Assembly: GCA_934045075.1 (NCBI GenBank) | Contig: OW203730.1 | Coordinates: 9,352,692-9,416,691 of the forward strand | DNA length: 64,000 bases | Origin: Yponomeuta sedellus | Lineage: Eukaryota > Arthropoda > Insecta > Lepidoptera > Yponomeutidae | Reading direction: 5' to 3' | In this document: positions 39,776 to 49,339 of the stretch, piece by piece | Layout of the letters: every line of letters starts with the position of its first letter | Numbering within the stretch: the stretch's first letter is position 1 | Position numbers and translations under genes: made by a program | The notes under the pieces: generated by a model | Database searches by the model: none | Told to the model about the DNA's origin: nothing | The model's input: the letters and a program-made list of their open reading frames with translations, nothing else

Positions 39776-40711
39776 GCTTTAGTTTTTCGCAGCTGGCCGA
39801 CACACAACACTCGCTGCGCCCGCGGACAGGTGCGGTGATAAGGCGCGTGATTTGTATTTATTTAGCACTGGATTCTACGTACCTACTTGAAAGCTTGAAA
39901 CCATCCTGTCTGTTGAAATTCTTGTGTTTTTAATTTCAATTGCTTCCCGAACGATCTTTTTATAATACTGTTGTTCGGAAGACCCGTTTAATAAATAACT
40001 ATCTATGAGTATCGCGAATCTATAAGAAATACTAGTTGTTATCATCCCACTGTGATAACAACTAGTATTTCTTGCTGGCATCATGTTGCTAAAGGTGAAT
40101 TGTATCACTTGTAATTGTAAATTAGAATCCTACCTATCTTGGGATCACGTCAAGTGATTATAATGTGTGGCTTACGCATGCCACCGAACTTCTGTGAATA
40201 CCCTTCTCCGTACTTACGGAGTGTAAGTCTGGGGCGCAAAATTCATTATACTTGCACAAAGCGTGCCATTGTCGTGGTTCGATAACCGTTGCCACTGGCA
40301 ACGTCTTAATGGTGCGCCATCGATTACTTTATTGTGGTCGTCGAATCGGGGACGCCGATCGACATTGCACATCAGATCGAGTCGTGAAATCGATCAGGCC
40401 TACACAATGAGGCTGCGTACTGATGTTTCTCATCGACGTTGTTTGACACATCGCTTAGGTACTGGATCACGGTACGTGCGAGACTAGATTCTTTGGCTGC
40501 TTTGATGTCGAAAGCTTTTGCCTAAGGCTTTGGGGTGCTAACCAATGGAATAAAAATCATAACTTGTTTTATAATTCGTTTTTTTCAAAAGTAAAGTAAA
40601 GTACATGATTTTTTTTAATAAATAAATGTCCATTGATTTTAACTAACACACTGCATTTTTAGCAGTCATATGAATGATTTTAATTTTATTTTGTTTGTAA
40701 TTTAATTAATT
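39776..40711. other. Unique sequence containing a long hairpin
   Basis: Nothing recognised apart from the hairpin at 40024-40073. A 74-codon plus frame (40263-40487) is not recognisable. Confidence 0.4.
40024..40073. repeat. Perfect hairpin, 21-bp arms, 8-base loop
   Basis: AAGAAATACTAGTTGTTATC plus A (40024-40044), loop TCCCACTG, exact complement at 40053-40073. Confidence 0.95.
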
Positions 40712-40800
40712 ATACTTTATTGCACATGAAACATTAAATAGAGCTTATCTCTGTAAGAGATTTCTTCGAGCAAACCTTGGAGTGTCGGAACAGCAGTAAA
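40712..40800 (-). mobile_element. LINE 3' end (family G) fragment
   Basis: ATACTTTATTGCACATGAAA then AGCTTATCTCTGTAAGAGAT and TTCGAGCAAACCTTGG. A decayed version of the family G terminus. Confidence 0.6.
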
Positions 40801-40987
40801 AAACGGGTATATATACGTGTACAAAATAAACTACATAGGCTGCAAAAACCCTTAACAATAACCTAAGCGGAAATAATATACTACATACTTTCCTATATTA
40901 TAGCCAGCTAGTGTGTTTTAAGTTATAATATAGCGAGAGAGAGGTGTTCTGTTCCCACTCATCCAGTTCAGTAGCTTCAATTGAAAT

Positions 40988-41390
40988 GACGGCCTCGGTG
41001 GCGCAGCAGTTTGGTACGATGAGTGTAAAATCAAAGGTCTCTGTTTCAATCCCCAGCCGGGCCAAACTAGGAAACGAACTTTTCTAGTTTGTCTCGGGTC
41101 TTGGATGTTATGTATTGTATTCTAAAGAATAAAAAAAAATATTACTTAAACGAACATCTTACATACTTCATAAAGTACAAACATTATTTTTACAAATAGG
41201 TAAGTAATGATTGACAAAAATTTATGTTTATTAATATAATGACATGTCGAAAATCAAACAAGGTCACCCTCTACTGAATCTGTATTAAATCTATCGTCTA
41301 GTTAGCACCTGTAACACAAGACATTTAGTTTTACTTAGTATGGGGCTAACGAGATCTGTGTAACGTGTCCATGAATATATTAAAAAAAAT
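40988..41390 (+). mobile_element. tRNA-derived SINE (family E2) with internal insert
   Basis: Head GACGGCCTCGGTGGCGCAGC, GTTTCAATCCCCAGCCGGGC, body AGTTTGTCTCGGGTCTTGGA. The downstream part (AATCTATCGTCTAGTTAGCA, GATCTGTGTAACGTGTCCAT) matches the copy at 46.74 kb, but here about 165 bp (41121-41284) separate the two halves. The extra segment contains CATACTTCATAAAGTACAAA. The head shares GGCCTCGGTGG with family E but the body differs. Confidence 0.8.
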
Positions 41391-41400
41391 TCAAAATAGG

Positions 41401-41462
41401 TCAGAGGTCGCTGGTTCGAATCCCGGCATGGGTGGAGTTTTTAGCCTCTATATAGGTTTTTG
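41401..41462 (+). mobile_element. Family A 3' fragment ending at the internal site
   Basis: TCAGAGGTCGCTGGTTCGAA, CCCGGCATGGGTGGAG, GCCTCTATATAGGTTTTTG, then A-rich sequence. It abuts the 3' end of the family E2 SINE. The flanking AAAAAAAAT on both sides may be a target duplication, but A-richness makes this unsafe. Confidence 0.75.
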
Positions 41463-42000
41463 AAAAAAAATAGTTAATTTGTCTATGATTTCGTAAGGCG
41501 TGTTCCGACTAGATGTTTCGGAGGCTTAACGTTTCGTTGTCCAGTCACATACAGAATACCGTTGGATTAGCTCGTAATTCTTACTTCACGTATCATCAAT
41601 AGGCCTGATGTCGTCATTGTGGACTGTAATCTATACTTTAATCGAATCACAGTTTGAATGGACCGCCAATAATAATCGGAGCCGTTACACACAATATTGT
41701 GGTCCGAAAATTGCAGTAACAGCGAAACGGGCACGATTTTTTCTTGAGAATTCATTGAAATGGCGCGGCAGGAAGTAATTACGGCCACTTGGACATTTTT
41801 AGAACCACTTAATTAACTTGCGTTGCGGTATCTAATGGACATGCTTTGCTTACTAATGTGTCCAGGCTTATTCGCAGCATGTGGTTTGATTTACATCGCG
41901 GGACTGATGTTGCGCAATGCGACGCATTCAACATTAGATTTATACGGCAGGGGGGCTAGGAAACAGGGAGAGATGGAAAAAAGGGGAGGCCTTTATCCAT

Positions 42001-42265
42001 CTTCTTCTTCAGGCTATATTAGTCCACTGCTGGACATAGCTCTATCCCCAATGAGCGCCATAGCGCAAGGTTGTGCCATCATTGGGGGTCAATGCCCATA
42101 ATCCCCACGCTGGGCATGCGGGTTGGGGATCGCAGTTTGATAGAATTGTACAGCAGGGGGCGCTCTGCCCCCTGCCCAACCCTCGGTTTGTGTCCCTTCG
42201 CCGTTTATGACACCCGCGGGAAGAATTTGGGTTGGTGCTATTCTCTAGGCCGACACCACACAGCA
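42001..42265 (-). mobile_element. RTE mini-element (family B)
   Basis: CTTCTTCTTCAGGCTATATT tail end, TGCCCATAATCCCCACGCTG, GACACCCGCGGGAAGAATTT, ending CGACACCACACAGCA. Target duplication uncertain (ATCCAT left, ATCAT right). Confidence 0.85.
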
Positions 42266-42879
42266 ATCATCAGTGGGACACAAAAGAGGCTGAGTAAAAA
42301 AAAAACTTACTAGAAACTTCTTTGTTTATTGTATGTGTAAAATGTTTAATTTTAACGTATGTTAAGTAGGTACGTATGGTACGTACTCGTAAGTTACGTG
42401 TGTTAAGTTTTACGGCGTTTACACGAAATTTAGTTAAGTGCCTTTATAGAAATATACGTAAGGGCACGCCCACTGCTCGATGCGGAGGACGTAGCTTCGG
42501 AGTAGGTTAGACGCAACAGAAAAATATTTCTATTTCTCGGAGATAAGCCGGTTTATCAAGAGAACTCCTCTCATGAACCGGATTTAAGAGTGCTATCGAC
42601 TTTTTATAACACTGGTCTTTAACTTGCAACATCCTAGCACTTTAGTGACTGTTGTTCGTTTTACTTGACCACGTGTAAACAAGTTATTAGGTAATGAGTG
42701 CTACAAAAAGGATAGAAAAGGTGACTCGAAACTTTAGTCGATAATTTTCAATTTACACGATATGCAGTTTTCAAGGCAAGTTGCTTTCTCTTTTTTTTTT
42801 ATTATAGCATAAAATTTTGGAATAACATCGCAGTCTTATACAACGCAAGACAAAAATATGAAAAAAAATATTGATTTAA
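42266..42879. other. Unique AT-rich sequence, nothing recognised
   Basis: TACGTATGGTACGTACTCGT near 42371 is a small irregular repeat of TACGTA words. No gene or element noticed. Confidence 0.4.
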
Positions 42880-43055
42880 CTTTCAAACGCGTCTAATAGC
42901 TATTATTTATTAGGCAAAACATAATTCCCGCCGTTTAGGCACCGTTGCAGTTGTCGTGGTCACGGCTAGACTGAAGTGGCGAGTGCTAATTACGATTTAC
43001 CTAACAAAAAATCGCGATTAGTCACGTTCAATATATATTTTTTTGGTTTTTTATT
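42880..43055 (+). mobile_element. Family L foldback element, both arms
   Basis: Left arm CGCGTCTAATAGCTATTATT and TTATTAGGCAAAACATAATT. Core CACCGTTGCAGTTGTCGTGG. Right arm AATTACGATTTACCTAACAA and ATCGCGATTAGTCACGTTCA. The right arm is a better match to the family consensus (AATCGCGATT) than the left. Confidence 0.8.
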
Positions 43056-43088
43056 ATCGGCAATTAATATTATTATTGTTTGTACTAC

Positions 43089-43299
43089 AGTGCGTTCACA
43101 TTAACTTGACGCGTGAGAGAATTGGTAACAAGGACATAACATGTGAATTAGCTTTTGGACCTAATCGGAAGATAGTAAAACAAGCCCTCAATCCTTTTAT
43201 CTTCCCCAAGTAATGGGAATGATTTCTTATTTAACATGGTAACAGTAAACATCTCAGTGCAACCAATTCTCTCACGCGTCAAGTTAATGTGAACGCACT
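43089..43299. mobile_element. MITE with perfect 38-bp inverted repeats
   Basis: AGTGCGTTCACATTAACTTG and 18 more bases (43089-43126) are exactly complementary to 43262-43299. TA-rich flanks (CTAC left, ATAA right) allow a TA target if the terminal C is counted. 211 bp in all, no coding capacity. The perfect arms indicate a young insertion. No second copy occurs in the window. Confidence 0.92.
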
Positions 43300-43369
43300 A
43301 TAAAGAAACCGCTCAGGTTACGGTTAGCAGGTAACTGATTGAAAAAAAAAAAACAATTTTTTTTTATAT

Positions 43370-43560
43370 TATTTAACTGGCTGTCCTAGTGAACTTCGTA
43401 CCGCCTAACAGTAGATTGTTTTTTTTCTCCGTAAGAACCATCCTTATACTTAAAGAAATATTCTAAAAAAAAAAAAATGCAAAATCGGTTCAGCTGCTCT
43501 CGGGATTTGCACTTACCAACACATTCAACGATTAATTTTTATATTATATATAAAGGTTTA
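43370..43560 (+). mobile_element. LINE 3' UTR-like repeat
   Basis: AACTGGCTGTCCTAGTGAAC followed by TTCGTACCGCCTAACAG, then AATCGGTTCAGCTGCTCTCG, TTACCAACACATTCAACGAT and TTTTTATATTATATATAAAG. This is a familiar insect non-LTR 3' end pattern. No frame survives. Confidence 0.6.
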
Positions 43561-43575
43561 GCGTCATACAAAAGA

Positions 43576-43708
43576 GGTTCGAAATTTCACTGATGCCGGT
43601 ATTTGCCCATTAGCTCAGTTGGGAGAGCGCCGGCACGGTTAGCCAGAGGTCGCGGGTTCGAGTCCCGGCATGGGTGGAATGTTTAGCCTCTAAATAGGTT
43701 TTTTTTTT
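43576..43708 (+). mobile_element. Family A SINE, simple sense copy
   Basis: Leader end GAGGTTCGAAATTTCACTGA, tRNA-like domain 43605-43676 (TTAGCTCAGTTGGGAGAGCG, B box GGTTCGAGTCC) and internal end GCCTCTAAATAGGTTTTT. The anticodon loop is ACGGTTA in this copy. It ends at the internal site with no inverted part. TACAAAA on both sides may be the target duplication. Confidence 0.85.
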
Positions 43709-43747
43709 TACAAAAAAAACAGACTTGTAAGTACAGTTTATTCCCAA

Positions 43748-43981
43748 ATGGATACTCTAGTACTCGTAGTTGCGTTTGTAACGACCGCTATACCGCTATC
43801 CTTGGCTTCCAAAGTTGGCTTGACCATTTACAAAGTCACGGAGCTCGTCAGAGTACTAAAGTCCCTATTCGACGGGCCATTTACTAGCTCACTTTGTAAA
43901 GACTTCTCAGTCTCCCTCGAGCTACAAGTTGTCTTTGCGCAGGAAACTATTGTTTCACCGAGAACTTACATGGCTAAGTAG
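43748..43981 (+). CDS. Hypothetical 77-residue open frame
   Basis: Starts 40 bp after a family A element. The predicted protein opens with a signal-peptide-like stretch (MDTLVLVVAFVTTAIPLSLA) and is otherwise ordinary in composition. I do not recognise it. There is no partner exon or conserved neighbour. It is reported only because composition and length make chance less certain than for other short frames. Confidence 0.2.
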   Translation: MDTLVLVVAFVTTAIPLSLASKVGLTIYKVTELVRVLKSLFDGPFTSSLCKDFSVSLELQVVFAQETIVSPRTYMAK

Positions 43982-44079
43982 ACTGCAATTTGCAGAAGAA
44001 CCGGTCTGTCTTTTTTGCTAATCTCGTCCTAGAATTGTGTTCTAAGTTTAAACGCTAAAAGTTGCAAATTATAAAATTC

Positions 44080-44128
44080 ACGCCTGTGTCCTGGAGGGAT
44101 AGGCAGAGAGAGACCAGGGCCTTAATTC
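44080..44128 (-). mobile_element. LINE family O fragment
   Basis: CACGCCTGTGTCCTGGAGGG and ATAGGCAGAGAGAGACCAGG match the start of the 14.33-kb family O fragment. Confidence 0.5.
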
Positions 44129-44232
44129 TGTTAGTGTATTACACTATTATGAAGTGAAAAGACCGCCGTATTCTTAGGTTATGAAATATTATAGTACTGA
44201 TATTTTCTGTGTAATTTTCATTTTTATGTACA

Positions 44233-44345
44233 ACTAGCTGACCCAGCATTTAAACCGAATAGACCTTCAAATCAAAGTCGGTGCCCAAACTGTATGCGCT
44301 GGTTTCTTTGGCACCGGCTCCAAATTATACTTCTACAATACCAAT
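44233..44345 (+). mobile_element. LINE/SINE-like repeat start
   Basis: ACTAGCTGACCCAGCATTTA is the typical opening of lepidopteran 'ACTAGCTGACCCGGC' repeats. The rest is too decayed to follow. Confidence 0.45.
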
Positions 44346-44349
44346 ATGT

Positions 44350-44880
44350 ATATATCTACTTTGAAATGAAATGAAATTAATTTAAAGGTGTTTTTAGGTT
44401 TGAAGTCCTTTTCTTTTTTTATTTTTTTTCAATCGTTTCTACAACGATGCATGCAGCTTACATGGACATGCGTAGATAGACTGAGTTAACAACAAGGATG
44501 TTTTAGCCAAAAGTTGGTTGGCAAATACTTACATATAAAACTTCAGGGATTGTTCCGGAGCCGACCTTCTGTCACCAGGTCCCCGTGCCAACATCGTCGC
44601 GCGTGTACAGTTGTCGACTGTCGTGTGGTCATTCGTCATCGCGTTGTGACTGACTCGGTCGTGTCCTGCCCACCCAAGGGTGCGCAAGAGTTGGCAGGCA
44701 TAACTGTTCGTATTTTAGTTCTGACAATGCTTTTAAGGTTTGTTTGGTAGGTGTATTAAAGAAATATATTAAAGAACTTAAGCCTTAGAATAGGAACGCA
44801 ATCTGTGGTTGCCCAGCATCGTTGTTTGTTACTATATACTTCTATAGGGAATCGAGAGAAAGTCTGTACTAGGGTACAGG
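44350..44880. other. Unique sequence, nothing recognised
   Basis: A 78-codon plus frame (44514-44750) is Arg/Val-rich and not recognisable. Confidence 0.35.
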
Positions 44881-44906
44881 CCACTGCACTGCAGGCAGTG
44901 GAACGT

Positions 44907-45043
44907 ACGTAAGCTGCTTATGTTTATGTGTATAAGGTATCAAATCAGAGGGACTTATGTTATGCTGTTTATGTTTATATGTATTGTATATGGTATGAAA
45001 TAAGAGGGACGTAAACAAACTGCTTATGTTAATATGTATATCA
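44907..45043. repeat. Imperfect tandem repeat, about three units of 45-58 bp
   Basis: CTGCTTATGTTTATGTGTAT, CTGTTTATGTTTATATGTAT and CTGCTTATGTTAATATGTAT recur, each followed by GGTAT-AAAT-AGAGGGAC in the first two units. The preceding bases (44881-44901) form a small hairpin CCACTGC/GCAGTGG. Confidence 0.8.
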
Positions 45044-45791
45044 AAGGAAAGTTAGTTACGCTTAGTTTCAATTGCTTTTTAGGAATAATTTGATGATACA
45101 AAATATAAGAACTGAGATCTTATGCCCACTAATGTTCGTTTCATATATTAAGATAAGCCTACCAAAAGGATTTAAAAAATAAGTTGTACGGAAAATGGTC
45201 AAATTTTTACTGTTAACCATAGGCCGTTTGTTGGAACGCTTATACTTTCATAAACATCGTTTAAAATCAGCTCTAAGTTGTTATTCCAGTTTCGCCCCGA
45301 CACAGGCGACATTTTAAAGGTATAGCGAGGCGTGCTACATCCTCGTGTATGTTTGTATGTATGCGCCTGACATAGCCCGGTAATGCTAAGCCCTGTTTAC
45401 ACGGTTCGAGCTGCTGACGTGACATTAAAAAACTGCTTCTGAGTGCTTAGTGCGAGTTTTTTAACTACTCGATCGCGTTAACGTAAACTCATATTTCTAT
45501 GGCATCGAGGAAGCGCCACCTAGTGGCAAGTATGGAAATTAAAATTGCTGAGTGCGAGTTGTAATGGTTTACGTTGAGAAGTGAACACATTTACCAGCCA
45601 AAACACGAATAAACGCGAGTGCGAGTTGTGCTGTGACAGCGTTTTGCCAGTTCGAACGGTTAACTTACTCATACTCACTACTCAATGCTCGATTAACGTG
45701 GTAGTAAAGTTATTCGATTGGATCTGTCAAACTCGCACTAAGCACTCTGTTCACTCGCATGAGAGTAGATGACTCGCCTCTGTCCCACTAA

Positions 45792-45927
45792 GGGCTGGTT
45801 TCTGAATTTGAGATTTGATAATTTTACCGAGTAAATACTTAAGCCACGCTCTTTCCTGAGAATTTTAAAGAGACAGCACTACAGTTAACTATGTACTTAG
45901 CGAAATTCTCAATTCAGAAATTTGCCC
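45792..45927. mobile_element. PIF/Harbinger-like MITE, 136 bp
   Basis: Inverted ends GGGCTGGTTTCTGAATTTGA and TCTCAATTCAGAAATTTGCCC-type, with TAA on both sides (45789-45791 and 45928-45930). TAA/TTA target duplications are the hallmark of PIF/Harbinger. A left-end fragment with the same start lies at 13.14 kb. Confidence 0.8.
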
Positions 45928-46076
45928 TAATACTATAGCGTGAATTTGAAAGGCGTCACTGGGGTCATAGAAATTAATATTTAAAGTATTTGGAAGTATT
46001 GTAGCTATGTAAGTATCGGAAGAAGAATATAATTGTCCCCTTGAAATTTTGCTGGCACAGTCGTAGTCACAGTCAG

Positions 46077-46380
46077 AAGCGGCGGTAGCCCAGTCGGTAG
46101 AACATCGGACTCGGAAGCGAGCGACCCAGGTGCGATACTCAGTGCGGGCACGCACCAATCAGTTTGTTTTCTAAGTTATGTACATTTGTGAAGTTATAGC
46201 AGCAATACAACTCGGTAACCGTGAAGGAAAACATCGTAAGGAAATCTGTCTGTCTGATGTATTTACATACCTCTGCGTTTAAAATTGCCAGTCCGCTTTG
46301 GGCACGCGTAGTAATTAAGCCCGTACTCTCTATCTGAGAGATCACCTGTGCCCTGCAGTATGACGTTTATAGGCTACATG
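46077..46380 (+). mobile_element. tRNA-derived SINE (family F), full length
   Basis: GCGGCGGTAGCCCAGTCGGT head, degraded B box GGTGCGATACTC, GCACCAATCAGTTTGTTTTC, GTGAAGGAAAACATCGTAAG, TGCCAGTCCGCTTTGGGCAC and 3' end GTAATTAAGCCCGTACTCTC. This is the most complete copy in the window. Confidence 0.9.
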
Positions 46381-46740
46381 TAAAAGTAGTCATGTCAAAA
46401 ATATCAGACGTTCCAGTGTCAGAGGCGTGCCAGCTCGCATGTTAGCTCGCACTGTGTAACCGGGCCTTTAGTCGGGCCTTACAAGACCGGTCCACTGACC
46501 TCGTTTCTCCCGAACGCGTGAGCGGGACACCAAAATGACGTATCTGTCGTAAATAATTATTCAATATCCATCAATCTCCGTGCATCGTAAAGATCGGATC
46601 AAATACTCGTAAAACTGAACGCAGTTTCGGAAACATCGGCGCGTTTAGAAAAATCCAAGTTGTATAAAAAGACTTTAAAGAAGGAACACCCCCTGATAAT
46701 AATGATGATGAAGCTCAGTAATCGCTGATCTTTATCATCT

Positions 46741-46985
46741 TTGACGGCCTCGGTGGGGCAGTGGTTTGGCAGGCTGACTGTAAAACCGAAGGTCTAGGGT
46801 TCGATCCCCGGTCGGGTCAAACCAGGAAACGAACTTTTCTAGTTTGTCTCGGGTCTTGGATGTTATCTATGTATTTATTGTATTAAATCTATCGTCGAGT
46901 TAGCACCTATTATATTACATATTACACAAGTCATTTAGTTGTACTAAGTATAGGGCTAGCGATATCTGTGTAATGTGTCCATGAA
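46741..46985 (+). mobile_element. tRNA-derived SINE (family E2), uninterrupted
   Basis: GACGGCCTCGGTGGGGCAGT, B box GGTTCGATCC, AACTTTTCTAGTTTGTCTCG, AAATCTATCGTCGAGTTAGC, GATATCTGTGTAATGTGTCC. It serves as the intact reference for the 40.99-kb copy, which carries an extra 165 bp. Confidence 0.9.
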
Positions 46986-47072
46986 TATTTATTTATCTTG
47001 AAGGAAAGTATAAATATAACTTTTTAAAGATTATTCCTTACAAAGCAACGCAATTCTCAATTGTATTTCGAC

Positions 47073-47432
47073 ATCGACCCTTGTATGTCCCCACAGCTGG
47101 GGCACGGGTCTTTGCATCGCAGGAAGGTTAGGCCATACTCCACCACGGGAGCAAAGTCCGGGTTGGTGAAGGATTGTAAGACAGTGGGGGCCTTACTGTC
47201 AGAAGTTACCAAGCCGCCCATGAGGCCTCTGACATGGCTTAACGACTGCCATTACATGACGGCCGGCACCAACGGCTTCACGTACCTTGCGAAGGACGGA
47301 AGCTCTCGGATAAATGCCACTAGCGGTAGTCACGGGACGGTCACCCATCCTGCACCTGACCGCGCCTGTTGTTGCTGAACTCAAGTGATTGATTCCAATC
47401 ACCCGGTTCGACTAAGCCACGAGCGCTTCGCT
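47073..47432 (+). repeat. Dispersed repeat (family H), full length
   Basis: GTATGTCCCCACAGCTGGGG, CATACTCCACCACGGGAGCA, CATGACGGCCGGCACCAACG, CTTGCGAAGGACGGAAGCTC, TGATTGATTCCAATCACCCG and CCACGAGCGCTTCG. The order is the same as at 36.4 and 60.9 kb. Short frames on both strands are shadows. Confidence 0.8.
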
Positions 47433-47651
47433 CAATTGTATTGCATTGCATATTTCGATAATTATCGCTTGCAGATTTGTACCTCTTATCTGCTGGCGTT
47501 CTTGATGATATATCCTAACGTTTACTTGATTATATGTGAGAGAAGATGTCTGCTTTAGGCCTTTTGCAACACCACTGTGCGGTACCACGATGGAGTTCAG
47601 TACCTATTTTATGGAGATTACACAGCTAAGTGTTTAAAAATTGCGAGTGAG

Positions 47652-48545
47652 AAATAGATTGATAGATAGAGAACACTTTATTGCACAACTAGAACAATAT
47701 TACAACCATGATTCTTAAATCTAAGTTATTTTATACAATTGGCGGTATTATCGCTAAGAGCGATCTCTTCCAGACAACCTTTGGATGAAGTGGATTTCAT
47801 GAAGAATATAGTCGGAACGTGATCCATGTACATAAATAATTAAATCGAAAATATATTGATAACAAACAGCAAAAGAGTGCGAGAATATAATTACTAATTA
47901 CCTACGATATAATGTACATATGTTTAAATAATAATATACATACTTAGATACCTACAAAATAAATATATATATACAATTAAATACATATCAATCAATATAT
48001 TTATTTGTGAACATAGGTATGTTTGCAATAAAGGTCTTACAGTATAGTTTAGAGCGCTATGTTCTGCCCAAAACAAATGTAGGTATACAAATATGTTTAA
48101 GCATGCACATGCACAATGAACTGAGTAATTATTTAATATTTAATATACACAATCAAGAAATGTCATAGTTAGGTAAAATCATATGTCATACAGTAATGTC
48201 ATGAACGAAATGTCAAACATGTATTACAATGTATTTACAATAAATTATATAGTAACGTCATTCAAACAATCGTCTAAAGTATAATAACATTTGTCAATAA
48301 GAAATTGGCATAGTTTTTTTTTTTAAATTTATATCTTTCATCTCGCTAGGTAATTTATTATAAATTTTTGGTGCCATATAGGGTAATATAAATAGGTTGT
48401 ATGAGACACATATAACAAACGAAATGTAGATTCGTCACTTTTAAAAACGTTCACCGTTAGGCTTACATGCTTAGTATGACATACAATTCATTCTCTGAGC
48501 TCTTGGATGATAAGGATCATTGTTGTATTCTCATTTTGTACTTTC
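47652..48545 (-). pseudogene. Jockey-like LINE: ORF2 C-terminus plus 3' UTR
   Basis: On the minus strand the frame LPYMAPKIYNKLPSEMKDI (about 48390-48330) is followed, after a +1 slip in an A run (about 48314-48323), by CQFLIDKCYYTLDDCLNDV and a stop at 48245-48247. 'P..WN/YNKLP...' followed by a short FK-rich tail is the usual C-terminal end of Jockey-superfamily reverse transcriptases. About 590 bp of AT-rich 3' UTR follows. It ends with the family G terminus (ATCGCTAAGAGCGATCTCTT, CACTTTATTGCAC) and a short GATA tail at 47.65 kb. This links all family G ends to this LINE. Confidence 0.8.
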
Positions 48546-48583
48546 TAGTCCTTATACAATTAGTATAGAAGAGATGAATTAAT

Positions 48584-48670
48584 GAAAATTCTTTATTGCA
48601 CTAAATAAAAATTTGTACAAAGACGAGCTAAGAACTAGATATTTTTTCCAGCTAACCAACGTTGATGCTG
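48584..48670 (-). mobile_element. LINE 3'-end fragment
   Basis: AAAATTCTTTATTGCACTAA, then ACAAAGACGAGCTAAGAACT and TTCCAGCTAACCAACG: the same terminus type as family G, with a decayed middle. Confidence 0.55.
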
Positions 48671-48694
48671 AGAGTGGAAGGGGTAGTATCAGAG

Positions 48695-48764
48695 AAACAA
48701 TATATAGGAGTGATTTATTACATTAACTTCAGTTAATATAATAAATCACTCCTATATATTGTTT
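48695..48764. repeat. Very long hairpin, 34-bp arms, 2-base loop
   Basis: Left arm 48695-48728 (AAACAATATATAGGAGTGAT, TTATTACATTAACT), loop TC, right arm 48731-48764. One mismatch in 34 pairs. AT-rich arms with almost no spacer. Confidence 0.97.
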
Positions 48765-48769
48765 ATTAA

Positions 48770-49100
48770 TTATTAATTACTTATAATATAAACATAATCT
48801 AAATTCACATACGTACATAAAGTAGCACGAAAAATATGATATGATTCTCATATACATAGAATAGAAACTTGTGTTGTGTAATGTTTGACTTCAGTATAAG
48901 ATCTTCACTTTTCTATGATTAACCATTTAGGTTAACATTTATTAGCAATCGCTTTTTACTGGTTCGAATCGAACGAAACCCTTTATTGAGGTTAACGTTC
49001 ACTCGCATAATTAATAGGCTTATTAAATGTGAAAATTTCTCAATAACCAATCGACAGTTAACAAAACAAGATTCTTCACGCCGCGATCTAAACAATCGAT
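48770..49100. other. AT-rich sequence, nothing recognised
   Basis: A 69-codon minus frame (48919-49128) is not recognisable. Confidence 0.35.
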
Positions 49101-49104
49101 TAAA

Positions 49105-49335
49105 AATTAAAATTAAAAGTGTCAACACGTAAGCAATCGCGTGTGAGCGTTGGACACTCAGAATCGAGACACAGTAGCTTAACCAGCATGACTAACAACA
49201 CCTAGGCCAAGGAAAAAAGAAATAAATTAAAATTAAAAGTGTCAACACGTAAGCAATCGCATGTGAGCGTTGGACACTCAGAATCGAGACACAGTAGCTT
49301 AACCAGCATGACTAACACCACCTAGGCCAAGAAAA
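49105..49335. repeat. Recent 120-bp tandem duplication
   Basis: Period exactly 120 bp. AAAAGTGTCAACACGTAAGC, GTGAGCGTTGGACACTCAGA and CTTAACCAGCATGACTAACA occur in both units. Only about two substitutions in the compared 110 bp (CGCG/CGCA and AACAACA/AACACCA), plus variation in the A-rich spacer. Confidence 0.97.
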
Positions 49336-49339
49336 AAAA

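Larger units (their letters stand above)
45400..46480. mobile_element. Possible large foldback element carrying other repeats
   Basis: The left end AAGCCCTGTTTACACGGTTC and the right end CGCACTGTGTAACCGGGCCT are imperfect inverted copies. Inside, AGTGCTTAGTGCGAGTTT (about 45446) is inverted as AAACTCGCACTAAGCACT (about 45729). The interval also contains a Harbinger-like MITE and a family F SINE. GTTTACACGGTTCGAGC-type ends are common in lepidopteran MITEs. The outer limits are tentative. Confidence 0.45.

Noticed and set aside
46743..46815. tRNA gene at the head of SINE E2
   Set aside because: The A and B boxes are present, but the sequence continues into a repeated SINE body and recurs at 40.99 kb.
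47061..47402. Open frames of 105 and 67 codons
   Set aside because: Both are inside the family H repeat on opposite strands; no domain and no conservation with the other H copies' frames.
49105..49335. CRISPR array
   Set aside because: Only two 120-bp units without spacers of constant size, in a eukaryotic repeat context.
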